Shown here in pieces: positions 1-9,564 of a stretch of DNA of 64,000 nt. The stretch comes from Pseudonocardia sp. N23 (GTDB lineage Bacteria > Actinomycetota > Actinomycetes > Mycobacteriales > Pseudonocardiaceae). The notes under the pieces are model-generated. The model saw nothing but the letters and a program-made list of their open reading frames with translations. It was not told the DNA's origin and searched no databases. Numbering within the stretch: position 1 is the first letter of the stretch; each line of letters starts with the position of its first letter. The stretch is taken from assembly GCF_002583555.1 (NCBI RefSeq), contig NZ_BEGX01000063.1, forward strand, positions 62,286-126,285, given 5' to 3'. Both the position numbers and the translations under genes were made by a program.

Positions 1-1
1 G

Positions 2-247
2 GGGGAGCTCCACCTGCGTCCCCGAGAGTACGACCTGCTCGCACGGCTCGCGGCGAACCCTGGCGTCGCGGTCAGTCGCGACGTCCTCATCGCCGAGGTC
101 TGGGACGAGAACTGGTTCGGCTCCACGAAGACCCTCGATGTCCACGTCGCCTCGGTCCGCCGGCAGCTTGCCGCGGCCGGCTCGGAGCGCATGCCGACCA
201 TCGTGACCCTGCGCGGCCACGGATACCGGCTCGACCCGCCCGCCTGA
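2..247 (+). CDS. Response regulator, C-terminal winged-helix domain (5' truncated by window edge)
   Basis: Only the last 81 residues are inside the window. They form an OmpR/PhoB-type winged-helix DNA-binding domain: an N-terminal segment ending LRPREYDLL, a central helix with [12 protein letters not shown], the recognition-helix region [16 protein letters not shown], and the C-terminal hairpin TLRGHGYRL. The phosphoacceptor receiver domain lies upstream of base 1. The TGA overlaps the ATG of the histidine kinase (ATGA), so the two form a translationally coupled two-component pair. The signal and regulon cannot be read from this sequence. Confidence 0.93.
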   Translation, partial: GELHLRPREYDLLARLAANPGVAVSRDVLIAEVWDENWFGSTKTLDVHVASVRRQLAAAGSERMPTIVTLRGHGYRLDPPA

Positions 248-1566
248 TGCGCCGCCGCATCGTCGCCCTTACCCTGGGTGCCGCCGTTCTCGCCATCGCC
301 TTGTTCGGGCTCCCACTGGCCGCGATCGCTGCGAAGTACCTGGTCGACCGCGAGCGCAGCGAGCTCGACCAGGTGGCCACCGTCTCGGCCCTGACCGTCG
401 CGGTCGACATCGCGGGCGGGCATCCGCTGCAGCTACCGACCGTCGCGGAGGAAGCGGACGTCGCGCTCTACGACACGAGTGGCGCGCGCATCCTCGGAAC
501 CGGACCGGCGACGGCCGACCCGCCAGTGCGAGACGCGCTCGACGACACCGGCCGGGTCACGTCCGACGACGGCGTGGTCGCCATCGCGGTGACTGGCGCT
601 GACCCGCGCGCGGGTGTGATCCGTGTCGCCGCCTCCGGCGCGGAGGTCTACACGCAGATCGTCCTGGTGTGGGTTCTGATGGCGACGTTCGCCCTCATGG
701 CGCTCGCGGCGGTCTGGTACGTCGCCCGACGCCAGGCCGGACGGTTGGCCGGCCCGTTGGAACAGCTGTCGATCACCGCGCGCCTATTGGGAGAGGGAGA
801 CTTCACCGCTCGGACGACGCGGGTGGGTATTCCGGAGATCGACTCCGTCGGGGCCGATCTGGACACCACCGCCGACCGGATCGGGGACGTCGTCGCGCGC
901 GGGCGAGCTTTTACGGTGGACGCGTCGCACCAGCTGCGGACGCCGCTCGCCGGACTCCGGCTGAGCCTGGAGACTGCGCTCGACGATCCGGAGGCCGACC
1001 TGCGTCAGGCGATCGACGATGCGGTGCGCTCGGCCGATGGCCTGCAGCGCACGGTCGAGGACCTGCTCGCGCTCGCCCGGGACGTCCGCACTGAACGCGG
1101 CAATGTCGACGTCGTGTCCCTGGTCGAGGAGGTCGTCGGCCAATGGCGCCGGCTGTTGGTCGATCGCGGCCGGACGTTGCTCGTCCGGGCAGAGGAAGGC
1201 CTTCTGCCGGCGACTATGTCCGAAGCAGCAACGCGCCAGGTTCTTGCCGTGCTGCTGGAGAACGCGCTGCAGCACGGCGAGGGCATGGTTACCGTCAGCG
1301 TCCGCGACGCGGCGGGTGCCCTCGCGGTCGATGTCAGCGATGAGGGACCCGGAATCGTCATCCCGGCGACGGCCCTGTTCGCGCGTCGCTCGCAGGGCAG
1401 CGGCGGGCTGCAGCCGGCAGGTGGGCACGGAATCGGACTGGCGCTGGCACGGAGTCTGGCCGAGGCCGACGGTGGGCGGCTCACCTTGAGCCGCGAACGC
1501 CCACCCACCTTTACCCTGCTCGTCCAGACCGCACACGATGCCGACGCCGTCCTCCCGCCGAGGTAG
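247..1566 (+). CDS. Sensor histidine kinase (HAMP-HisKA-HATPase)
   Basis: This 439-residue membrane sensor kinase is the partner of the regulator just upstream. An N-terminal membrane helix (about 8-30), an extracytoplasmic sensor segment, and a second helix (about 138-160) are followed by a HAMP linker. The dimerisation/phosphotransfer box [13 protein letters not shown] places the phosphoacceptor His near residue 228. The ATP-binding domain has the N box (NALQHGEG), the G1 box (DEGPGI) and the G2 box ([10 protein letters not shown]). The sensor segment has no recognisable ligand-binding domain, so the stimulus is unknown. ATG was chosen because it overlaps the preceding stop. Confidence 0.95.
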   Translation: MRRRIVALTLGAAVLAIALFGLPLAAIAAKYLVDRERSELDQVATVSALTVAVDIAGGHPLQLPTVAEEADVALYDTSGARILGTGPATADPPVRDALDDTGRVTSDDGVVAIAVTGADPRAGVIRVAASGAEVYTQIVLVWVLMATFALMALAAVWYVARRQAGRLAGPLEQLSITARLLGEGDFTARTTRVGIPEIDSVGADLDTTADRIGDVVARGRAFTVDASHQLRTPLAGLRLSLETALDDPEADLRQAIDDAVRSADGLQRTVEDLLALARDVRTERGNVDVVSLVEEVVGQWRRLLVDRGRTLLVRAEEGLLPATMSEAATRQVLAVLLENALQHGEGMVTVSVRDAAGALAVDVSDEGPGIVIPATALFARRSQGSGGLQPAGGHGIGLALARSLAEADGGRLTLSRERPPTFTLLVQTAHDADAVLPPR

Positions 1567-1745
1567 GCCGGCGCGCGGCGAGGGCGCAGGACGAGCTCGG
1601 GAAAGCATCACCCGAGACGGGACGATTCCTTACCCGGCGTTTGCGTCGACCTACCCGTCCCCGAACAGACAGCTGCCTAGTGTCGGTCTCGGACGAACGA
1701 CGTCGCGGGCCCGCGAGGTCGAGGCGAAGGATCGGGGGACGGGCG

Positions 1746-1871
1746 ATGACCCGACTGCGGAGCTACGCGTCCGCCTTCCTGCGGCTGTGCATCCTTGTCG
1801 GTACAGGCAGTTTTGTGGTCGGCGTCGGGATCGCGGCGATGCTCACGTGCGCACTCCTGCTCGTCGGCTGA
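1746..1871 (+). CDS. Small single-span membrane protein, 41 aa
   Basis: A short ORF starting MTRLRSYASAFLRL is preceded by a purine-rich GGGGGAC stretch about 6 bases before ATG. Residues about 13-40 are one continuous hydrophobic segment (CILVGTGSFVVGVGIAAML), so it would be a single membrane-spanning peptide. An in-frame upstream start at 1641 would add 35 residues of low-complexity Arg-rich sequence and looks less likely. It follows the two-component pair by about 180 bases. No family is recognised and the call rests only on hydrophobicity and the ribosome site. Confidence 0.4.
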   Translation: MTRLRSYASAFLRLCILVGTGSFVVGVGIAAMLTCALLLVG

Positions 1872-1980
1872 CGTCACGTGCTGGCGTGGTCGAGGCCAGG
1901 CCCCGGCCGCTCGTACCCGGGGCAACAGGAGTGGGCTGATTCCTGCTACGGCATCAATGGTCGTTGCGCGTCAAGCGTGT

Positions 1981-3201
1981 TCATCTGTGGAGGCGGTCGG
2001 CGACCTTCCTGCGGAGGCCGGAGACGACCCGGCCGACGAGCGCTCGGGTCGGCCGCGGGTCGTGACGGTCCAGAACCGCGTGCGTCGTGCCGTGGCGGGG
2101 TCTGAGTCCGGACAGAGCGGATCGCGCCCCGCGGCTGCGGGCCGCGCTGAGCACGGCGTAGACATCGTCCTCGGCGCGGAACGTGCGGCCGACCTCGTAC
2201 TCGACGACACGAGGAGTTCGGCCGAGCAGCAGGTCCGCCCACATGGCTGGGAGGTTCGGTCCAGCGGTGATCGCGAGCGCGAGTGAGTGGTACACGCGCG
2301 GGTTGAGATCGATGAGAAGTGGCCCCGACGCCGACTCGATCAGCTGGATGTTGAACAGGCCACTCCAGCGCAGGTTCGCCATCAACGTTTTGGCAGCCTC
2401 GTCGAGCGCCGGGTCGCGCGCGACGGTGGTGGCGAACGAGACGACGCCGCAGTCGCGCGGCCAGGTTCGGTCGGCACGTTTGTGCACGGTGGTGACGACC
2501 TGACCCTCCCAGGCCAGACCGTTGACCGTCCGGATCCGGCCGTACATGTAAGGCTGGACGAGTCCGGCCTGACCGGGCAGGTCGTGCAACGCCGCGACGA
2601 GAGCGTCCAGCCCTGTCACCCGTGCAACCTCGATACGTTCTAGGCGTCCGTTGCGGATCATCTCCGACCGCAGGGGTTTCACCACGGCGGGAAAGGTGAC
2701 CGCGGCGCCGTCGTCGAGGTCGGACAGGGTGACGTGGGTGGTCGGAGGAACCTCGAAACCGGCGGCGCGGGCGTGCGTGTCTAGCAGGCTCTTGTCGCAC
2801 GCGTCCGCGACGAGCACCGCATCGGGGGCGCCGACCGCGACGCCGGCAGGAAAGAGGTTCCGGCGGTCGGCGAGGGCCAGCAGACCCGCCTCGGTGCCGG
2901 GCAGAACGACCGTCGCGCCGGTACGCGCCGCCGCGGCCGCGAGCCCGTGCACGAAGCCCTCTGGGTCGACGCGGGGGTCGAGGATCGGGACGACCCCGGC
3001 CGCGGCGCGCGAGAGTGCGCCGTAGGAGTGCGGGTCTGTTGTCGCGACCCAGGTCCGGTAGCCGGCCCGATGCAGCCCGCGCAGCGCGGCGAGCCCACCG
3101 GTGTACTCCGCGCCGGTGAGCAGGACACGGTCGCCGTCATGTGGGGGGCGGCTGTGGGCCATCGTGGATCCCCGGCGGCCCAACGAGCTCGTCGTCGACA
3201 T
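1981..3201 (-). CDS. ATP-grasp domain protein (carboxylate-amine ligase-like)
   Basis: This 406-residue protein has the ATP-grasp layout: an N-terminal nucleotide-like preATP domain opening RVLLTGAEYTGGLAALRGL, a lysine-bearing strand FPAVVKPLRSEM, and a C-terminal metal-binding strand LLIDLNPRVYHSLALA with the Asp/Asn ligands typical of the family. ATP-grasp enzymes join a carboxylate to an amine or thiol through an acyl phosphate. The substrate here cannot be told; the organisation resembles peptide or amino-acid ligases that modify envelope components. A second start at 3162 (MAHSRPP) has a better upstream purine run and may be the true one. The last 40 residues are Arg-rich. Confidence 0.8.
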   Translation of the reverse strand: MSTTSSLGRRGSTMAHSRPPHDGDRVLLTGAEYTGGLAALRGLHRAGYRTWVATTDPHSYGALSRAAAGVVPILDPRVDPEGFVHGLAAAAARTGATVVLPGTEAGLLALADRRNLFPAGVAVGAPDAVLVADACDKSLLDTHARAAGFEVPPTTHVTLSDLDDGAAVTFPAVVKPLRSEMIRNGRLERIEVARVTGLDALVAALHDLPGQAGLVQPYMYGRIRTVNGLAWEGQVVTTVHKRADRTWPRDCGVVSFATTVARDPALDEAAKTLMANLRWSGLFNIQLIESASGPLLIDLNPRVYHSLALAITAGPNLPAMWADLLLGRTPRVVEYEVGRTFRAEDDVYAVLSAARSRGARSALSGLRPRHGTTHAVLDRHDPRPTRALVGRVVSGLRRKVADRLHR

Positions 3202-3319
3202 GACCCGGATTCTGCGAGTCGGCGGGCAAGCGTAGGGCAATCTCGGGGTGGTTGGAGTGCAAGCGTTCGCCGCGGAGGCGCAATATTTGCTCCCACCTTG
3301 CCGCGACGGCCGTCGTCGC

Positions 3320-4111
3320 TTACCTGCCACCCGCCGGTGGGTCCTCGCGCGCCGGGTCCGAGCCGAGGGCGGCGGGATGGTCCGAGGCGGCCACCTCACC
3401 CGGCGGGTGTTCGACGCGCACGAGCGCACACACGCAGACCGTCAGCCAAGCACCGCCCAGCAGCCAGCCGTCGACGACATCGCTGGGCCAGTGGACGGCG
3501 AGATACAGCCGGCTCACGCCGATGGCCGCACCAATCCCCGTAGCGAGCAGGATCGCGATCCGACCGATGTGCGGCCGGCTCGCGCCCGTCACCACGGCCG
3601 CTGCCACGATCCCGAGCACGACCGTCGAGCTCAGCGCATGTCCTGAGGGCAGCGAGTAGGTGGTCTCCACAGCGAGCCGCCAGGACTGCGGCGGCCGAGG
3701 TCGGGCGAGCAAGTTCTTGACAAGGACGACCAGCGCTCCCGCGCCGCCGCCGGCCGCAGCCACGACGACCGCGGCACGGATGCGTCGCTTCCAGAGCAGG
3801 GAGACGCAAGCGACCGCGGCGACCACGACCATCCCGACGGTGCCACCCAGCGCGGACACGACCGTCATGACCGTTGTCACGGTCGCCGAGCGCTGCTGTA
3901 TGATCCACATGAGAATGACGCTGTCGGATCCGAGCGGGCCCAGCCCGTCCATGACAACGGTCGAGGTCAGGGCCGAGTGCGCGCCGAAGAGCACCGTCAC
4001 GATCACACTGGGTATGGCGAGGGGATGACGGGCGTAGGCGAACGCGATGACCACGACGACCGCCGCGATGACAATGGCGTCCTGCGCCGCGAGCAGGGCG
4101 ATCGCGCTCAC
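3320..4111 (-). CDS. PAP2-family membrane phosphatase
   Basis: This 263-residue polytopic membrane protein carries all three phosphatidic-acid phosphatase type 2 motifs: KNLLARPRPPQ (KX6RP), SLPSGHAL (PSGH) and SRLYLAVHWPSDVVDG (SRX5HX3D). The family dephosphorylates lipid phosphates such as undecaprenyl pyrophosphate or phosphatidate at the outer membrane face. The GTG start overlaps the stop of the upstream glycosidase-like gene (GTGA), so the two are co-translated. The same reading frame stays open upstream inside that gene, but that extension is a shadow without PAP2 features. The C-terminal 35 residues are hydrophilic. Confidence 0.9.
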   Translation of the reverse strand: MSAIALLAAQDAIVIAAVVVVIAFAYARHPLAIPSVIVTVLFGAHSALTSTVVMDGLGPLGSDSVILMWIIQQRSATVTTVMTVVSALGGTVGMVVVAAVACVSLLWKRRIRAAVVVAAAGGGAGALVVLVKNLLARPRPPQSWRLAVETTYSLPSGHALSSTVVLGIVAAAVVTGASRPHIGRIAILLATGIGAAIGVSRLYLAVHWPSDVVDGWLLGGAWLTVCVCALVRVEHPPGEVAASDHPAALGSDPAREDPPAGGR

Positions 4112-5316
4112 CGAGCGGTCAAGGCGAAGAAGTCCCGCTGGTCGGCCTGCAGGTAGCGGTCGACGGGACCCGGCATCGTCGGCAGCAGAGGGGCCCCCAC
4201 GAGGTGGTCGGGCAGGTGCGCCGTGTGGTCGTAGGTGAACATGTCGACCATCTGGTTGTGGATGTCGAGCTCCATCCCTGTGACGACGCCGGCCTGCGAC
4301 AGCGCGGCGGCAAGCGTCGACAACGTCAGGCCGGCGCCGCCGACGTAGACCAGGTCGTTGTTCGCGGTGACGCCGAGTCCGGATCGCCAGGTGTACTGGA
4401 GCTGGTTGCTCGCCGAACCCCACTGCCCGCCGCCGTTGACGTCGAGACCGGGAACGACCTGTCCGTGGTCGATGATGACGTCGAGGTTCTGACGGACCGC
4501 GACGACGTCGAGGGTGGGCCCCACGTCGCGACCCCACGCTCCGATGTGCACGACACCAGAGGTGTTGATGACGACCGACGCAGCGCCGTTGCGCAGCGGA
4601 ACCGGGGTTCGGCCGTCGACGGAGAACCCGCCGTTCGCGTCCTTCATCTTGAACCCGGAGTTGAACGTGGCCAGGAGGTTCGGCCGGGACACGGCCGGGA
4701 CCTGGCCGGCCTCGGGCCAGCCCAGCCCGCTGGGCTCCCGGGTACCGGGGATCAGCCTGGTGCTGACGGTGCGCTGGTCGAACCGCGCGATTCCCGCGAC
4801 AACGCTGGCGTGGGCGGGGTCCGGGCGGATGAACGTCGTGAGGACCGACGCGGCGTTCCCCGGAATCGCCGCTGCCCGGGTCCAGGCCCCCTCGCCGGAT
4901 AGCGCGGGCGTCACGATCGGAGCAATCGGTGCGACGGTGACCGGTCGCGCGGTACCTCCCGTGTCAACGGTGCCGATGGGCAGCGCGTTCGGGTCAGGGG
5001 GCGCGTCGGCAGGTGCGTGCAGGCGGTAGTAGAGGTTCTCGGCCAGGTTCACCACTGGTGCACCACCGTGATCACGCACCCATTCGACGGTCCGCACGGC
5101 CAACGACGCGTTGCCCGGATAGGTGAGCGCCTGCACGTAGGAGATCGTCGCGGGGATCAGTGCCGCGATCAGTGTCAGCCCGACCCAGCGGCGCCGGCGG
5201 CGCCATCCGGTCCTGGCCGGGCGCCGGGGCAGCGGCGCGTCGCCCGGTGGTAGCGGGGCCTGCGAGTGCCCGTGGTCCGTCGCGTCGGCGGGGCGGGAGA
5301 CCGTTGCACCGTTCAT
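4108..5316 (-). CDS. Phosphodiester glycosidase (NAGPA/DUF2233)-like membrane-anchored protein
   Basis: This 402-residue protein has an N-terminal cytoplasmic tail (Pro/Arg-rich), one signal-anchor helix (GLTLIAALIPATISYVQAL, about 47-65) and an extracytoplasmic domain. The core LLATFNSGFKMKDANGG and the segment LDVNGGGQWGSASNQL resemble NAGPA/DUF2233 phosphodiester-alpha-GlcNAcase-like proteins. These act on sugar phosphodiesters in the envelope in characterised cases. Coupling to the PAP2 phosphatase suggests a shared role in recycling or trimming envelope polymers, which is inference. A decayed fragment of another family member lies at about 20,080-20,195. Confidence 0.8.
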   Translation of the reverse strand: MNGATVSRPADATDHGHSQAPLPPGDAPLPRRPARTGWRRRRRWVGLTLIAALIPATISYVQALTYPGNASLAVRTVEWVRDHGGAPVVNLAENLYYRLHAPADAPPDPNALPIGTVDTGGTARPVTVAPIAPIVTPALSGEGAWTRAAAIPGNAASVLTTFIRPDPAHASVVAGIARFDQRTVSTRLIPGTREPSGLGWPEAGQVPAVSRPNLLATFNSGFKMKDANGGFSVDGRTPVPLRNGAASVVINTSGVVHIGAWGRDVGPTLDVVAVRQNLDVIIDHGQVVPGLDVNGGGQWGSASNQLQYTWRSGLGVTANNDLVYVGGAGLTLSTLAAALSQAGVVTGMELDIHNQMVDMFTYDHTAHLPDHLVGAPLLPTMPGPVDRYLQADQRDFFALTAR

Positions 5317-5509
5317 ACCGTCGACGCTATGGAGGTGCTGGTACGGGGCTCGCCATCGGCAGGTTAGGAGTTGGGAAGCGTCGCAACCGCCTCCGCTGGG
5401 TCACCCTCGTAAATGTCCAGGTCATCGGCGAGCGGGACGGTAACGAGCGCGACATCGTCCTTGGATGTCGCGCCCCGTGAGACCTGCAGCGGCCCCGGGA
5501 ACGACCGTC

Positions 5510-6004
5510 TTAGTCCGGACCGGCGCCGCCCGGCTCGAGAGGAGCTCCGCGAACGATCGCGTGGTCGAAGCCGTGTTCGAACTCGTGACCCTCCATCAGG
5601 CCGTGTGCCAGCAGAGCGAGTGCGACGCTGGTGATCGCCAGGAGCACCAGCAGCGGAACGACGACGGTTGCAGTGGCTCGCAGCCGTGCCCGCGGGTCCG
5701 CCTCGACCCGGCCCGTCGCGACCGCGAGGTCGGTGACGATCTGTGACCACGCCGTCGACCAGACGGCGCTCCAACCCGACGCAGAGGAGCTGCTCGGGAG
5801 GTCCGTGGTGAGCGCGGCCAACTCGTCGCGGAAGGTGGCGGCATAGGCACGCCCGACGCGGTCCTCGGTCTCGTCGAGCGTCAACCGCCCCTCGCCGGCA
5901 GCCTTGTACAGGGCCGCGCACGTCTGCTCGCGTTCGGCGGTCGAACATCGCGCCCCGGCCGGTCGGTCGGTCGTCGAACTCGATCCCGCCGCATGAGTGC
6001 TCAC
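5510..6004 (-). CDS. DUF1707 domain membrane protein
   Basis: The 164-residue product carries an N-terminal DUF1707 domain: a basic/acidic helical stretch with AEREQTCAALYKAAGEGRL followed by TLDETEDRVGRAYAATFRDEL. A single hydrophobic segment (VVVPLLVLLAITSVALALLA, about 113-132) and a His/Glu-rich tail (HGLMEGHEFEHGFDHAI) follow. DUF1707 proteins are common in actinobacteria and their function is unknown. A second family member is encoded at 9041-9493 next to the two-component pair. The lone His cluster after the membrane span might bind metal, but that is speculation. Confidence 0.8.
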   Translation of the reverse strand: MSTHAAGSSSTTDRPAGARCSTAEREQTCAALYKAAGEGRLTLDETEDRVGRAYAATFRDELAALTTDLPSSSSASGWSAVWSTAWSQIVTDLAVATGRVEADPRARLRATATVVVPLLVLLAITSVALALLAHGLMEGHEFEHGFDHAIVRGAPLEPGGAGPD

Positions 6005-6048
6005 GTCACGACTCCGTCTCGGTCACGTCAAGGGTGTCTGCCACCCGC

Positions 6049-6687
6049 TCAGCCGCCGGTTCGAGTACGCCGGCGCTCACGAAGGAGCTCCACCACCAGG
6101 GGGATGAGCGACACGACGATGACCGCGGCAATGACCGGCAACAGGTAGGCGTCGATCCCCGGGACCGTCGCGCCGAGGGCGAATCCGGCGAGCACCAGCC
6201 CGACGGTCCACGCTAGGCCACCGGCGACCTGCCACACGGCGAAGATCGCCTTCGGGGTGTGCAGTGCGCCGGCGACCGGGTTGAGGACGGTCCGGACCAC
6301 AGGAATGAACCGTGCCAGGACGATCGCCTTCGCTGGTCCGTAGCGGTCGAACATCTCCTCGGCGCGGCGCATCCCGGCGAGCAGTCGCGGATGACCGGAT
6401 CGGCTCTCGAGAGCGCGCCCGGCGCGTTGCCCCAGCCAGAACCCGGTCTGGGCGCCGAGGAGGGCACCGGCGGCCGCGGCAAGCAGCACCCACGGGAGGC
6501 TGAGATGCAGCGCGCCGGTGCCGGCCGCGCACAACAGGCCCGCGGTGAACAGAAGCGAGTCCCCGGGCAGGAAGAATCCGATGAGGAGTCCCGTCTCGGC
6601 GAACAGGACGACCAGGATTCCGATCGTCCCGAACGACGACAGCAGGTCGTTCGCGCTGAGCGGATTGAGCGCAAGGATCGTCGTCAC
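6049..6687 (-). CDS. DedA-family membrane protein
   Basis: This 212-residue integral membrane protein has the DedA/SNARE-associated signatures: the N-terminal AETGLLIGFFLPGDSLL motif, a central GAQTGFWLGQRAGR, and RFIPVVRTVLNPVAGALHTP with the conserved Arg and Pro residues. DedA proteins are membrane lipid transporters/flippases implicated in undecaprenyl-phosphate or phosphatidylethanolamine recycling and envelope integrity. It reads divergently from the response regulator at 6885 with about 200 bases between them. Its neighbours, PAP2 and the glycosidase-like gene, support a lipid-carrier theme. The ATG at 6687 has CGAGGAGAGACG upstream. Confidence 0.9.
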   Translation of the reverse strand: MTTILALNPLSANDLLSSFGTIGILVVLFAETGLLIGFFLPGDSLLFTAGLLCAAGTGALHLSLPWVLLAAAAGALLGAQTGFWLGQRAGRALESRSGHPRLLAGMRRAEEMFDRYGPAKAIVLARFIPVVRTVLNPVAGALHTPKAIFAVWQVAGGLAWTVGLVLAGFALGATVPGIDAYLLPVIAAVIVVSLIPLVVELLRERRRTRTGG

Positions 6688-6884
6688 GTCTCTCCTCGGT
6701 ACACGTCACCGCGGCGGCGGTCCGCTGTCGCGACGAGTTCGACGCTATGCGCGTGTACGCGCGGGTTCGGCCAATCGCCAGTAAGCATTCGGTAAGCGCC
6801 GCGATGGGCGGCGGCTTCCGGCTTCTTACCCACCTCCGACCCGGGCCACGGCGGCCGTTCACCCTCCTGAGGCACGGTGGGGTC

Positions 6885-7610
6885 ATGCACGGATCTGGGG
6901 CGGATGATGTGGTCGTGCCACAGCGAGTGTTGGTGGTCGACGACGACCGGGCGATCCGGGACTCCCTCGAGCGCGCGCTCGGTCTGGAGGGCTACGAGAT
7001 CGGCGTGGCGGTCGACGGGGTCGAGGCGCTCACCCTTCTGCGCCGGGAGTCCTTCGATGCGCTGGTCCTCGACGTGATGATGCCTGGTGTCGACGGCCTC
7101 GGTGTCTGCCGCGTGCTGCGCGCCGACGGTGACCGGACCCCGGTCCTGATGCTCACCGCGCGGGTGGAGACCTCCGAGCGGGTCGCCGGGCTCGACGCAG
7201 GCGCCGACGACTACCTGCCCAAGCCCTTCGAGCTCGACGAGCTGCTCGCCCGGCTGCGTGCGCTGCTGCGTCGGGCGGCGCCGGCAGGGGGAACGGAGGA
7301 GCGCGACCCCGCGGTGGTGCAGGTCGCCGCCCTCCGGGTCGACGTCGCCGCGCGCCGCGTGTGGTGGGGCGAGGCCGAGCTCGCCTTGTCGAAGACCGAG
7401 TTCGACCTCCTGGAGCTGATGGTTCGCAACGAGGGCATCGTGCTGGACCACTCGACGGTCTACGAACGGATCTGGGGCTACGACTTCGGGCCGGACTCGA
7501 AGAACCTCGCCGTCTACGTCGGCTATCTGCGGCGCAAGCTCGCCGCGGCCGGGGCCCCGGCGTTGATCCACACCCTGCGCGGTGTCGGCTACGCGCTACG
7601 GCGGCCGTGA
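6885..7610 (+). CDS. OmpR-family response regulator (MtrA/PrrA-like)
   Basis: This 241-residue regulator has a complete receiver domain starting QRVLVVDDDRAIRDSL, with phosphoacceptor Asp63 in LVLDVMMPG, the conserved Thr in LMLTARVETS and Lys in LPKPFELDEL. A winged-helix domain follows (LSKTEFDLLELM; VYERIWGYDF; LAVYVGYLRRKL; TLRGVGYAL). The start chosen is ATG 6885, just before the conserved domain. In-frame starts up to 6747 exist but add non-conserved sequence. Its stop overlaps the GTG of the kinase. The targets are unknown; the downstream envelope genes on the same strand are candidates. Confidence 0.95.
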   Translation: MHGSGADDVVVPQRVLVVDDDRAIRDSLERALGLEGYEIGVAVDGVEALTLLRRESFDALVLDVMMPGVDGLGVCRVLRADGDRTPVLMLTARVETSERVAGLDAGADDYLPKPFELDELLARLRALLRRAAPAGGTEERDPAVVQVAALRVDVAARRVWWGEAELALSKTEFDLLELMVRNEGIVLDHSTVYERIWGYDFGPDSKNLAVYVGYLRRKLAAAGAPALIHTLRGVGYALRRP

Positions 7611-9019
7611 ACCTGCGGACGCGCTTCGCGCTGGCTTTCGCCGTCGTGGCGGCCGTGGTGGCGATCGCGGTCGGATGGCTCAGCTACGACGCATCGGCGC
7701 AGCGGATCGGTCAGGAGATCGACACGACGCTGAGCTCGGCGACCGCGGCACTGGCCGACGGCCGGACCGACGTCCTGACGGCGGTGCCGGTAACAGTGGG
7801 CCACGGACACCGTGGCGAAGCCCGTCCGCTGGTCGCGCAGATGCTGGCGCCTGACGGCACCACAACCCACCTCGGTGGTGAGGCGGTCGACCTGCCCGTC
7901 GACGCGACCGCGCGGGCCATCGCCGATGGGACCGCGGCGGGGGGCACGGTAGACGTCACCGAGGCGGACGTGGGCCACGGCACCTACCGGATCATGACGA
8001 CCGCGCTGAGCGATGGACGAGGTGCCCTGCAGGTCGCGGCGGACGTCGAGCAAACCCACGACCTCCTGCACGACATGGCGATCGAGATCGCGTGGGTAAG
8101 CTCGATCGTGCTCCTGGTTGCGGCCGTGGCCGGCTGGCTGCTCGCCCACCGCATCACCCGCCGCCTCATGCGGCTGGCCGGGATCGCCGAGGACGTAAGC
8201 CTGCACGGCGGGATAGACCGCCAGGTCCCGGTGGAGGGCAGCGACGAGGTCGCACGGCTGTCGGCGTCGTTCAACACGATGCTCGGACGGCTGGCCGCGG
8301 CCCGCGACGCGCAGGAGCGGTTGATCCAGGACGCGGCCCATGAACTGCGCACACCGTTGACGAGCCTGCGGACCAACGCGAGCGTCCTGCGACGCTTCGC
8401 CGACCTGAGCCCCGCGGCGCAGGACCGGCTGGTCGGCGACGTGCAGGGGGAGACCCGGGAGCTGAGCCACCTCGTCGACGAGCTCGTCGAGCTCGCGCTG
8501 GCCGGCGCGATGGACTCGCCCGAGGAGCCCGTCGCCCTCGCCGACGTGCTGACCGGGGCCGCTGACCGGGTGGGCCGCCGCACCGGGCGCACGATCGTCG
8601 TCGATGCGGACCGCTCCGTCGTCCGGGGACGTCGGCAGGCGCTCGACCGGGCCGTTGGCAACCTCATGGAGAACGCCGTGAAGTTCGACGGCTCAGGCGT
8701 CGAGCCGATCCAGGCGACGGCGCGGGAGGGCCGGATTTCGGTGTCCGACAACGGCTCCGGCATCGACCCAGAGGATGCGGGGCGCATTTTCGACCGCTTC
8801 TACCGGGCCCGCAACGCCCGAGGGCTGCCCGGCTCCGGACTCGGGCTCTCGATCGTGCACGACGTCGCGGCGTCGCACGGCGGCTCGGTCTTCGCCACCG
8901 GCCGCTCCGGCGGTGGGGCGACCGTCGGCTTCAGCGTCGATCCCGCCCGGCTCTTACCCGACTCCGAACCGGAGCACGACGGCAGTTCACCGCCGCCGAC
9001 CAGTCTTGGGGACACCTGA
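7607..9019 (+). CDS. Sensor histidine kinase (PrrB/MtrB-type)
   Basis: The 470-residue kinase begins with a GTG that overlaps the regulator's TGA. A membrane helix (about 7-30) precedes an extracytoplasmic sensor region. A second helix (about 163-185, IVLLVAAVAGWLLAHRI) leads into HAMP. The phosphorylation box is DAAHELRTPLTSL, with His near residue 245. N, G1 and G2 boxes follow (NLMENAVKFDGSG; VSDNGSGIDP; GSGLGLSIVHDVAASHGG). The domain order and the coupling to an MtrA/PrrA-like regulator fit the PrrB class of actinobacteria. No ligand domain is recognisable in the sensor. Confidence 0.95.
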   Translation: MNLRTRFALAFAVVAAVVAIAVGWLSYDASAQRIGQEIDTTLSSATAALADGRTDVLTAVPVTVGHGHRGEARPLVAQMLAPDGTTTHLGGEAVDLPVDATARAIADGTAAGGTVDVTEADVGHGTYRIMTTALSDGRGALQVAADVEQTHDLLHDMAIEIAWVSSIVLLVAAVAGWLLAHRITRRLMRLAGIAEDVSLHGGIDRQVPVEGSDEVARLSASFNTMLGRLAAARDAQERLIQDAAHELRTPLTSLRTNASVLRRFADLSPAAQDRLVGDVQGETRELSHLVDELVELALAGAMDSPEEPVALADVLTGAADRVGRRTGRTIVVDADRSVVRGRRQALDRAVGNLMENAVKFDGSGVEPIQATAREGRISVSDNGSGIDPEDAGRIFDRFYRARNARGLPGSGLGLSIVHDVAASHGGSVFATGRSGGGATVGFSVDPARLLPDSEPEHDGSSPPPTSLGDT

Positions 9020-9040
9020 CCGATCGTCCCCGGGAGCACG

Positions 9041-9493
9041 ATGTCCAGCCAGACCAACCGTCCGGAGCCCGCCGGCCGAGACCGCTCGACAACCTCGGCC
9101 GGCCCAGTACGGGCCTCGGACGCGGAACGGGCCGACGTCGTCGCGACGCTGCACGAGGCACTCGGGCACGGGCGCCTCGATCTCGCCGAGACCGACGAGC
9201 GCGTCGCCGACGCCTACTCCGCCCGATTCCGCCACGAGCTCGCGGTCCTCGTGCACGACCTGCCGGCGGCGGAGGTCGACCGAGGCCGACTCGGCGGCGA
9301 CCGGACCAGGTCAGCGCTGCGCGCGATCAAGGAGCGGGCAGCACGGCGCCCGCTCGTCGCCGCTGCCGCGCTGGTCATCGGCATCGGTGCCGTCGGGGGT
9401 GTCGTCGGTGCGTCGGCGATCGACGACGGGCCCTCGGGGCCGCCCGGCGTCGCGCACGTGCACGACCACACAGGGGCGCCGCTTCCTCGCTGA
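9041..9493 (+). CDS. DUF1707 domain protein with C-terminal membrane span
   Basis: The 150-residue protein has a DUF1707 domain (VRASDAERADVVATLHEAL followed by LDLAETDERVADAYSARF) and then a single hydrophobic helix (LVAAAALVIGIGAVGGVVGA, about 105-124). It follows the kinase by 21 bases on the same strand and is probably co-transcribed with it. The same domain occurs at 5510-6004, so the locus holds two divergently oriented paralogues around a DedA gene and a two-component system. The His-containing tail HVHDHTGAPL is short. No biochemical role is known for this family. Confidence 0.8.
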   Translation: MSSQTNRPEPAGRDRSTTSAGPVRASDAERADVVATLHEALGHGRLDLAETDERVADAYSARFRHELAVLVHDLPAAEVDRGRLGGDRTRSALRAIKERAARRPLVAAAALVIGIGAVGGVVGASAIDDGPSGPPGVAHVHDHTGAPLPR

Positions 9494-9564
9494 ACGTTCT
9501 GCCTTCGCCGTTCTCCCCGCCGTTCTTCCCGTCCTAATCCGATCGAGAGCAGAGGTTCCTCCCC

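Noticed and set aside
1005..1611. Several overlapping ORFs opposite the first histidine kinase
   Set aside because: They are Arg/Ser/Ala-rich shadows created by high GC and lack motifs; the kinase frame is fully conserved.
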